Below are positions 28,245 to 35,520 of a DNA stretch of 64,000 nucleotides, one piece after another. How positions within the stretch are numbered: position 1 is the stretch's first letter; each line of letters opens with the position of its first letter. This stretch comes from Devosia sp. RR2S18. GTDB taxonomy: Bacteria > Pseudomonadota > Alphaproteobacteria > Rhizobiales > Devosiaceae. A program made the translations under genes and the position numbers. Where the stretch lies: NCBI RefSeq assembly GCF_030177755.1, contig NZ_CP126539.1, positions 706,001 through 770,000 on the forward strand, in the 5' to 3' direction. The notes below the pieces were generated by a model. The model made no database searches. It was not told where the DNA came from and was given only the letters and a program-made list of their open reading frames with translations.

Positions 28245-28853
28245 ATGTTTTCTGGCGCACAGATTTCCCTATATCCCATGACCGACGACTTCGTCGGCGT
28301 CATCACGAGCGCCTTGTCCGCGCTCGATCCCTATCGCGAGCAGTTGCGCATCGAGACCGACGATATCGCGACGCTGCTGGTCGGTCCCCCAGAAGTGCTG
28401 TTCCCGGCCATGCGCGACCTGTTCAGCGCCGCCGCGCGCAGCGGCAAACATTGTGTCCTTTCGGCTACCCTTTCGCGCGGCTGTCCCGGCGAGCCCGACG
28501 ATGCCATCTGCGCTTCGTCGCATTTCGATGGCCCGGTCGCGCCCTTGGCCGAACGGCAGACGACAGCGCTGGCCGCGGTGCAGAATGCCCCCGACATGGA
28601 CGTGTTTTCGGTCGCCCAGCTCTCGCTTTACGTGTTGGGGCAGGGCAACCACATGGACGAAATCTATGGCTGCATCGACTTTCTCAAGCAGTCGGGTACG
28701 TTCGAGAAGTCCAAGCATTTCGCCACCAAGCTCAATGGCGATACCGGTGCCCTCTTTGCCACCATTGAGCAGGTTTTCTGCCGCTTCGGCCCACCGGAGG
28801 GCCATGTCACCATCGACCTGACGGTTTCGGCCAACAGCCCCAGCGCCCGCTGA
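28245..28853 (+). CDS. YkoF-like thiamine/HMP-binding protein
   Basis: 202 residues with two repeated ferredoxin-like halves, as in YkoF: about 1-95 (AQISLYPMTDDFVGVITSAL, TDDIATLLVGPPEVLFPAM) and about 120-200 (SVAQLSLYVLGQGNHMDEIY, KLNGDTGALFATIEQVF). YkoF proteins bind thiamine or its hydroxymethylpyrimidine moiety and are linked to thiamine ABC transporters. No signal peptide, so it is cytosolic. First gene after the TPP riboswitch, 16 bases before the permease. Known from Bacillus ykoFEDC; here it is joined to a ThiXYZ-type transporter. Confidence 0.85.
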   Translation: MFSGAQISLYPMTDDFVGVITSALSALDPYREQLRIETDDIATLLVGPPEVLFPAMRDLFSAAARSGKHCVLSATLSRGCPGEPDDAICASSHFDGPVAPLAERQTTALAAVQNAPDMDVFSVAQLSLYVLGQGNHMDEIYGCIDFLKQSGTFEKSKHFATKLNGDTGALFATIEQVFCRFGPPEGHVTIDLTVSANSPSAR

Positions 28854-28869
28854 ACAGGAAGGCCGATTC

Positions 28870-29664
28870 ATGTCGAACGCCGCCTTGCCGGGCCTGCTCG
28901 CGCGCCTCTTCGGCCATGCCGGACCGGCCGTAGCCTCGGTCTCCACACTGATCCTGGGCTGGGAAGCCTATGTGCAGCTTTCGGGCATTTCCGCAACCGC
29001 TTTGCCCGCGCCGTCGCGCATCATCGTCCAGGGTTTCGAGCAGCGCGAGGCCCTCGCTCGCCACACCCTCGCAACGCTTCAGGCCACGACCTTCGGCTTT
29101 GCTTCTTCGCTCACTGCCGCCTTTGTTTTCTCGATCCTCATTGATTTTTTCCGGCCGCTACGCCGGGCTTTGTTTCCCGTCTTCATTATCACCCAAACCC
29201 TGCCGCTCGTGGCCATCGCGCCGCTGATTGTCTTGTGGTTCGGCTTCGGCCTCACACCCAAGATAGTTCTGGTGGCGCTCGTCACCTTCTTCCCCATGCT
29301 GGTGGCCCTCGCCCAGGGCTATGAAGCCACCGACCACAATATCTCGGCGCTCCTTGCCTCCATGGGTGCCTCCCGCTGGCGCATCTTCGTCATGGCTCGG
29401 CTGCCCTCCGCCTTGCCCTATTTCTTTGCGGGCCTGCGCATCTCGATCACCTATGCGGTGGTCGGCGCCATCTTTGCCGAATATGCCGGCGCGGCCCGGG
29501 GCCTGGGCATTTACATCCTCAATGCCAAGAACAATTTCCGACCCGATCTTGTGCTCGCCGCGGTCTTTGTCAGCGCCACGCTTACGCTGCTACTGTTCAG
29601 CGCAACCGTGCTGTTGCAACGCGCCGCCATGCCGTGGGCTCGCCTGACGGAAAGCCGCCCATGA
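28870..29664 (+). CDS. thiX: ABC transporter permease, thiamine-precursor type (ThiX-like)
   Basis: 264 residues with about six membrane helices and the cytoplasmic coupling loop of BPD-type permeases (LLASMGASRWRIFVMARLP, about 165-183). Similar to SsuC/TauC/ThiX permeases. Downstream of the TPP riboswitch and YkoF, so it probably imports a pyrimidine precursor of thiamine. It overlaps the ATPase start by 4 bases (ATGA). Confidence 0.85.
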   Translation: MSNAALPGLLARLFGHAGPAVASVSTLILGWEAYVQLSGISATALPAPSRIIVQGFEQREALARHTLATLQATTFGFASSLTAAFVFSILIDFFRPLRRALFPVFIITQTLPLVAIAPLIVLWFGFGLTPKIVLVALVTFFPMLVALAQGYEATDHNISALLASMGASRWRIFVMARLPSALPYFFAGLRISITYAVVGAIFAEYAGAARGLGIYILNAKNNFRPDLVLAAVFVSATLTLLLFSATVLLQRAAMPWARLTESRP

Positions 29665-30410
29665 GCCCGGCCCGCCTTGACCTTAAAAACCTGCGCAAGA
29701 GCTTCGGCCCCACTGACGTCCTCGCCGATGTCAGCCTCAGCGTGCAACCGGGCGAATTCGTCTCCATCCTTGGCCCTTCCGGCGCCGGCAAATCCACCAT
29801 CCTGCAATTGCTCACCGGCGCGACTACGCCCGATGCTGGCGAGATGCTGCTCGATGGCCAACCCCTCACCCCAGCGCAACACCGGTTCGCGTTCATGCCG
29901 CAGGGCGATGCGCTCATGCCCTGGCGGCGCATCATCGACAATACGACGCTTGGCCTTGAAATCCAGGGCGTCAGCCGTCAAGCCGCCCACGCCAAGGTCG
30001 CGCCGCTCTTTGGCGAATTCGGCCTTGCCGGCTTTGAAAACCACTATCCCGCCCAGCTTTCGGGCGGCATGCGTCAGCGCGCCGCCTTGCTGCGTACTGT
30101 CGTCCAGCAGCGCTCCATGCTCCTGCTCGACGAACCCTTCGGCGCGCTTGATGCCCTGACCCGAACCCAGATGCAGTGTTGGCTGGCCGATATGTGGACC
30201 CGCCACCGCTGGACAGTCCTCCTCATCACTCATGACGTGCGCGAAGCCGTGCTCCTGTCCGATCGCATCTATGTGCTGTCGGCCCGTCCCGCCCGCGTCG
30301 CCCATCAATTCCAGGTTCCCCTCGAGCATCCCCGCCAGGTTATCGGGTCACCGGCCCTTGCCGCCCTGGAAGCCGAAGTCTTGCAGACCCTGCTCAATCC
30401 AGAGAACTGA
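29661..30410 (+). CDS. thiZ: ABC transporter ATPase (ThiZ-like)
   Basis: 249 residues from MSPARLDLKNL; the start overlaps the permease stop. Walker A GPSGAGKST (about 38), Q-loop in FMPQGDALMPW, signature LSGGMRQRAALLR (about 132), Walker B MLLLDEPFGALDA (about 152), H-loop in LITHDVREA. SsuB/TauB/ThiZ-type nitrate-sulfonate-thiamine precursor ATPase. Energises uptake through the permease before it and the binding protein after it. Confidence 0.88.
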   Translation: MSPARLDLKNLRKSFGPTDVLADVSLSVQPGEFVSILGPSGAGKSTILQLLTGATTPDAGEMLLDGQPLTPAQHRFAFMPQGDALMPWRRIIDNTTLGLEIQGVSRQAAHAKVAPLFGEFGLAGFENHYPAQLSGGMRQRAALLRTVVQQRSMLLLDEPFGALDALTRTQMQCWLADMWTRHRWTVLLITHDVREAVLLSDRIYVLSARPARVAHQFQVPLEHPRQVIGSPALAALEAEVLQTLLNPEN

Positions 30411-30413
30411 TCC

Positions 30414-31421
30414 ATGACCCTTTCTCGCCTGATCCCCGCGCTTAGCCTTGCTGCCACGCTCGCCATAACGCCAGCTTTCGCCCAGCCCACTCCCGTCACC
30501 ATCGCGCTCGACTGGACGCCCAATACCAACCACATCGGCCTCTACGTCGCCGAAGCGAAAAGCTTCTACGAAGAGGCCGGGCTTGCGGTTGAAATTCTCC
30601 CCTATACCGATACGTCCGCCGGAACACTGGTCGCCAACCATGTTGCCGATTTCGGTATCCTGGGCTCCATTGGCCTCTTTACCCAGCGCACCGCCGGTGC
30701 CGATCTCGTCGCAACCTATGCCCTGGTCCAGACCGAAACCGGGCGTCTCGTCTTCAATGCCGACCGGCAGGATATCCAGACACCTAGCGATCTAGACGGC
30801 AAAATCTATGCTGGGTTTGGGAGCGCCTGGGAAAGCGCCCTTATCGGCACGATTATTCGCCACGATGGTGGCACAGGCGAGTTCGAAACTGTCACACTCG
30901 GCACCTCTGCCTATGAAGCCCTTGCCAATGGCGCGGTCGATTTCACCCTCGAAGTCTATACCTGGGAAGGCGTTAAAGCCGAGCGTGACGGGCCGGCGCA
31001 GCGCGCCTTCCGCTACGCCGATTTCGGCGTGCCTGATCAGCACACCAATTTCATCGGCACCAGCAGCACCTACCTTGCCGCCAATGCCGAAACTGCCAAG
31101 GCCTTCATCGGCGCCACCCAGCGCGGCTATGAGTATGCCGTTGCCCATCCCGATGAGGCCGCCGACATCCTGGTCGCCGCCAATGCTGATGTATTGCTCG
31201 ACCGCGATTTCGTCCGTGCCTCTCTGCAAGCCCTGATCGATGGTCACTATCTCAAGGCCGAAAACGGCACTGTCGGCACTATCGACCCCGCCAAGATGGA
31301 CGCAGTCGGCACCTTCCTGTTCGATGCGGGCATCCTCAAGGACGGCGATGGCGCTCCGGTAACCGCCAAGCCCGATTTCACCGCCTATTACTCCAATGAC
31401 TATCTCGGCAGTACGCCATGA
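30414..31421 (+). CDS. thiY: ABC substrate-binding protein, THI5/NMT1-like (ThiY-like)
   Basis: 335 residues with a signal peptide ending at about PAFAQP. The NMT1/THI5-like domain starts VTIALDWTPNTNHIGLYVAEA, where ThiY and yeast THI5-type proteins carry the same opening and bind formylaminopyrimidine or related pyrimidines. Also DFGILGSIGLF and TLEVYTWEGVKAE. Periplasmic receptor of the transporter. The riboswitch upstream supports a thiamine-precursor ligand. Its stop overlaps the monooxygenase start by 4 bases. Confidence 0.87.
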   Translation: MTLSRLIPALSLAATLAITPAFAQPTPVTIALDWTPNTNHIGLYVAEAKSFYEEAGLAVEILPYTDTSAGTLVANHVADFGILGSIGLFTQRTAGADLVATYALVQTETGRLVFNADRQDIQTPSDLDGKIYAGFGSAWESALIGTIIRHDGGTGEFETVTLGTSAYEALANGAVDFTLEVYTWEGVKAERDGPAQRAFRYADFGVPDQHTNFIGTSSTYLAANAETAKAFIGATQRGYEYAVAHPDEAADILVAANADVLLDRDFVRASLQALIDGHYLKAENGTVGTIDPAKMDAVGTFLFDAGILKDGDGAPVTAKPDFTAYYSNDYLGSTP

Positions 31422-32721
31422 GTAACAGCCGGCGCATGGGGCTCAATGCCGTTATATTTGGCTTGGGCAGCCATGAAGCCGGCTGGCGCATGCCGGAGAG
31501 CAATGCCTTCGCCTCGACCGATCTCGCCTATTGGATCGACATTGCGCGTCGCGCCGAGAAGGGCGGTTTCGATGCCCTCTTCCTGGGCGACGTGCTGGCT
31601 CTACAGCAAAGTGCTGATCGGCATCTTTCCGATGCCATGGACCCGCTGGTCATCCTCTCGGCCCTTGGCTCAGTCACGCACCGCATCGGGCTTATCGGCA
31701 CCGCCTCGACCAGCTTTGATCACCCGTTTCATCTAGCCCGACGCTTTGCCTCGCTCGATCACATCACCAAGGGCCGGACGGGCTGGAACATCGTCACCTC
31801 GTCCAATCCGCTTGAAGCCCGCAATTTCGGGCTCGACGCCATGCCCGATCACGCCGAGCGCTATGCCCGCGCCGTGGACGTCACCGAGGCTGCAATTGCC
31901 CTCTGGAACTCGTGGGCCACAGCAGCCCGCATTGCCGACAAGCAGTCAGGCCGTTATCTCGATCCCGCCAAGGTGCAGCCCATCAGCCACGACGGCCCTT
32001 TCGTGCGCAGCCAAGGTCCGCTCAACGTCCCTCGCTCACCACAAGGTCGCCCAATCCTTGCGCAAGCCGGTGCCTCCGAAGCCGGCCGTGACTTTGCCGC
32101 CCGCTATGCGGACATCGTCTTCACCGTTCAATCTGACCTCACCGACGCTCAAGCCTTCTACCGAGATATGAAGGCGCGCGCGCGGTCCTGCATGGCCGCG
32201 CGCCCGAAAGCCTATTGATTTACCCCGGCATCGTACCCATCGCCGCCCGCACCCGTCAGCAGGCCGAGGATCGCCTGGCGCAAATGAATGGCTTCATGGT
32301 CATTGAGCACGTGCTGGCCAAGCTCTCCGAGTTCCTCGGTGCCGATCTCGCCCAAGCGGATCCCGATGCCCCATTGCCCGACATGATAGGTGTCAATCCG
32401 TCCCAAAACCAGTCGAGCCAAAGCCGCGTCGCCGTTCTGGTCAATATCGCTCGTCGCGACCACCTGACCCTGAGGCAACTCCTTATGCGTCTCGCCAGCG
32501 GGCGGGGACATCTGCTCGCCGTCGGTACCGGCGATGATATTGCCGCCACTATGGAGCTCTGGTTCGACAATGGCGCCGCTGACGGCTTCAACGTCATGGC
32601 TCCTGTCATGCCAGCCGACCTGCAGAGCTTTGTCGATCTTGTCGTCCCGGCGCTCGTGAATAAGGCACTATTCGAAGTCGACCACCAGCCTACTCTCCGC
32701 CAGCGCCTTCGCCTGTCCTAA
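31418..32721 (+). pseudogene. LLM-class flavin-dependent monooxygenase, frameshifted in a GC run
   Basis: NtaA/SnaA/DszA-type flavin monooxygenase (bacterial luciferase fold), about 434 residues if restored. The first part (31418-32218) has MGLNAVIFGLGSHEAGWR, HITKGRTGWNIVTSSNP and ILAQAGASEAGRDFAARYAD; after FYRDMKARA it leaves frame, and the family sequence resumes as HGRAPESLLIYPGIVPIA (ending 32721, with DGFNVMAPVMPADLQSFVDL). The break coincides with (GC)5 at 32174-32183; four GC units would restore the frame. Last gene of the TPP-riboswitch operon, start overlapping the binding-protein stop. A role in degrading or releasing an imported thiamine-related compound is inferred. Confidence 0.82.
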
Positions 32722-33206
32722 GTTACGCTGCAGGGCAATCTATCCAGCAGCTATTGAGGCGCCGCGATAAGCCCCATTCTTGCCGTTCAGGCGTCCAGCT
32801 CGACCTTCCGGAAATTGTCCGTGGGCAAGGCGAGAGATGATGACCATGAAGGGGTGGACAGCAGACTGGCAGCTTCTCTATCGCGGTTTGTGTCAAGGGC
32901 CGAACGGGGTCATCTGCCGCCAAGAGGTGGCATTGTCAGGCTTGGAAGAACGCCGACGAGCGGCGCACGTATAGGGTCACGCTTTGCTGCTTGGCATGAG
33001 GTCGTGCCACACGGGGCTCGCGCTTCTCTTCGAGGTCGGCGCCTTGGCCGCCCCATGATGGAGTAAGAAAGGCGGAGTGGATCAATCTTTTGGGCGCCCT
33101 TGCCGAGGGGGCAGGGCTGCTGCCAGTACGATCTCACGCCACCTTCGTCCCCGTGAGGACCTCTTTCCTGCCGAGGCAGAACCGTCAGAACTTCTGTAGG
33201 GGGTAA
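32722..33206. other. Gene-free stretch next to the IS110 element
   Basis: About 485 bases. It contains repeat copy 2 (32772-32880) and possibly one end of the IS110-family element. No coding frame with protein-like composition was found. Confidence 0.45.
32772..32880 (+). repeat. Degenerate intergenic repeat, copy 2
   Basis: Shares CCCCATTCT, TGCCGTTCAGGCGT, GACCATG and GGGGTGGA with 2211-2320 in the same order. The blocks between are diverged. Confidence 0.45.
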
Positions 33207-34248
33207 TCAGGCGATCGCTGCGGTAGGCTCACTACCCCAGCGGAATTCGGTGCCGTCGGTCCACATCCGGTGCAGGATCACCGCCAGGCGGCGCGCCACG
33301 GCAACAATGGCACGGCGCTGGCCTCGGCGCTGCGCGACCCGCATGCCCCACGCCTTCAGCCACGACCACTTCCCGCGTTGGGTGAGCAGAACCTGCGCGG
33401 CCTCGTACAGCATCGTGCGCAGCATGGTGTCGCCGGGCTTCGAGATGCCGCCATCGTAGTCGATTTCGCCCGACTGATGAGGACGAGGCGTCAATCCGAC
33501 ATGGGCACCCACCGCCCTGGAATGAACAAAGCGCTGCGGCTGGTCGACAGTCGCCCGGTAGGTCAACGCAACTACAGCACCGACACCCGGCGCCGTCATC
33601 AATCGCCGGCAGACGGGATCATGCCGCACGACGTCGAGCAGCATCCTGTGCAGCCTGGTGAACTCCTGGCGCATGACGCGACGGATGGTCAGCATCGGCT
33701 CGACGATGGCGGCAAGCCTGGGCAAACCTTCAACTAGCTCGCGGATACGCGTCTCGAATCCAGCTTGCCCGACCACGCCGACCTTCAGGCCGAAGTTGCG
33801 CAAGGTGCCACGCAGGTCGGCGTCAACGTCCAGCATCTTGCGCTGCACCAGCTTGCGCGCAGTCAGCAGCATCCGCTTCTCCTGGCTTGCCAGCGTCTTC
33901 ACATGCACCGGCTTGAACAGGCCGACGCGCAATCATCTGGGCAATGCCGCGCGCGTCGTGTCGGTCGGACTTGTTGATCTGCTGCGCCTTCAACAGCGAC
34001 TTCATATGACGAGTCTCGACGCAGATCACGGGCAGGCCCGCTTCCGCCATGCCGTTGACTAGCCACTGCGACAGAGGCCCAGCCTCAATCCCGACGCGGC
34101 TATAGTCCACGCCAATCGAACCCAGCAGCGTGAGGATATCGTCCGGCTCGGACGGCACCTTCTGCTCGCATATCACCTCGCCAGCCTCATCGACGACGCA
34201 CACCGCCGTCTCCTTCACCGACACGTCCAGTCCCACGAAATGCGCCAT
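33207..34248 (-). pseudogene. IS110-family transposase, frameshifted
   Basis: Two overlapping frames make one DEDD/serine transposase of about 345 residues. The N-terminal RuvC-like domain (34248 down to about 33935) has MAHFVGLDVSVKETAV (D), GIEAGPLSQWL (E) and INKSDRHDARGIAQM (D). The rest (33932-33207) has FKPVHVKTLASQEKRMLL and the Transposase_20 domain LMTAPGVGAVVALTYRA with GGISKPGDTMLR, whose Ser is the conserved recombinase residue of IS110 enzymes. An extra base at about 33931-33932 breaks the frame between AQM and RVG. The element's ends could not be set; IS110 elements often lack terminal inverted repeats. Confidence 0.88.
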
Positions 34249-34412
34249 CGCCGTTGCTCCTTCCTTAGATGCTTGAGGTCAGGTGCGACCTCGTCGGCAT
34301 CGTACTTGAAAGGGCTGCAGCTTCCTGATCTCAGATCCCACCGCAGCCGCCGCGATACACCATCTTGTAGCTTGGTATTAGCGAAAGCAGACTTCAAACC
34401 GTGTTGTGATCG
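34249..34412. mobile_element. Non-coding flank of the IS110 transposase
   Basis: 164 bases between the transposase start and the LacI gene stop. In IS110-group elements the non-coding end next to the transposase start can encode the bridge RNA that pairs with target and donor. No sequence-level proof of the RNA or of the element end was found here. Confidence 0.3.
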
Positions 34413-35441
34413 TCAAGGCCTTCTGCCGGAGCTGTTGCGTGCGACAACGCGCGGCGTAACCAGGAAGTGCGCGGTTTCGGTGCGCCCGCGTACGCGCTCG
34501 ATCAGCATGCGTGCAGATTGAAGCCCCAAAACCTCCCCCGACTGATCGACGCTGGTGAGGGCGTTCTGCGCGAAATCGCAGAACATGGTGTTGTCGTACC
34601 CGACAATCGCTAGATCATCCGGGATGCGCAAGCCGAGCTCGGTCGCAACGCTGATGAGTTCGAGGGCGATGAAGTCGGTCCAACAGAAGATGGCCTCGGG
34701 TCTGTTGGGGCCGTCCAGCAGACGCCTTGCTGCAGCCTGGATCTCCCGCATGGTTTGGCCCGACCGTACGATGTTGACGGCCGCGCCGGCACCCTGCTCG
34801 ATCATTTCGCGGCGGTAGCCCATCTCGCGCTCGGGGATGATGGTCGAACTAGTCGAGGCGAGGCTCAGCATGGCAATATTGCGATAACCATTGCCGATGA
34901 GGTGCCGCACGACGAGCCGGCCGCCGAGCTGGTCATCATTGTTGACGGTGTCGAAATCGGGATTCTCTGCGGCGTGGTGACCGATGGTCACCAAGGGTTT
35001 GCGCTGCGCAAAGGTGGCAAGCTGGCTCTGGTCTTCGGTGGTCCCGATGAGGATCAAGCCGTCCATTTGTCGGTCGATCATGGATTCGATCAGCGCGGTT
35101 TCTATGGTTACCGCTGCCTGGCTGATGCCGAGCATGACTTGATATTGCGTGCGCTCAAGTGCGGCATTCACCCCCGCCAATATGTCGGCGAAGAATGGAT
35201 TGCGGATGTCGCCGAGTACAACGCCAAGAGCATAGGTCTGGCCGCGCATGCCCCGTGCGGAGGCGAGCGGTCGATAGCTGAGCTTGTCCATTGAAGCCCG
35301 GACCTTGGCACGTAAGTTGTCGCTTACCCCGTAGGCGTCTCGAAGCACCTTGGACACTGCAGCGACCGACACGCCGGCGTCTTCGGCAACTTCTCGAATC
35401 GTCACGCGACCAGTCTTCCGGCTCATCTTCACTTCGCTCAT
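34413..35441 (-). CDS. LacI family transcriptional regulator of the rhamnoside operon
   Basis: 342 residues from MSEVKMSRK. LacI-type helix-turn-helix: VTIREVAEDAGVSVAAVSKV (about 12-31), hinge SYRPLASARGMRG, then a periplasmic-binding-protein-like core (TYALGVVLGDIRNPFFADIL, IFCWTDFIALELI, IVGYDNTMF). Divergent from the rhamnosidase and ABC genes, 79 bases away, so it probably represses that operon and is released by rhamnose or a rhamnoside. The IS110 element lies just past its stop; the C-terminus (VTPRVVARNSS) looks complete. Confidence 0.9.
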   Translation of the reverse strand: MSEVKMSRKTGRVTIREVAEDAGVSVAAVSKVLRDAYGVSDNLRAKVRASMDKLSYRPLASARGMRGQTYALGVVLGDIRNPFFADILAGVNAALERTQYQVMLGISQAAVTIETALIESMIDRQMDGLILIGTTEDQSQLATFAQRKPLVTIGHHAAENPDFDTVNNDDQLGGRLVVRHLIGNGYRNIAMLSLASTSSTIIPEREMGYRREMIEQGAGAAVNIVRSGQTMREIQAAARRLLDGPNRPEAIFCWTDFIALELISVATELGLRIPDDLAIVGYDNTMFCDFAQNALTSVDQSGEVLGLQSARMLIERVRGRTETAHFLVTPRVVARNSSGRRP

Positions 35442-35482
35442 GTGCGCCTCCTCAAGCCTTCTGACAACGTAGAACAGTACAC

Positions 35483-35502
35483 GAGCCGGAATGAACCGGC
35501 TC
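35483..35502. promoter_or_regulatory. Dyad in the LacI-rhamnosidase divergent region
   Basis: Arms GAGCCGG and CCGGCTC with an AATGAA spacer. It lies between the divergent starts and would be an operator for the LacI regulator. It covers the ATG at 35491, which argues for the downstream GTG (35521) as the rhamnosidase start. Confidence 0.45.
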
Positions 35503-35520
35503 TTGGCGGGGAGGAAGAAC

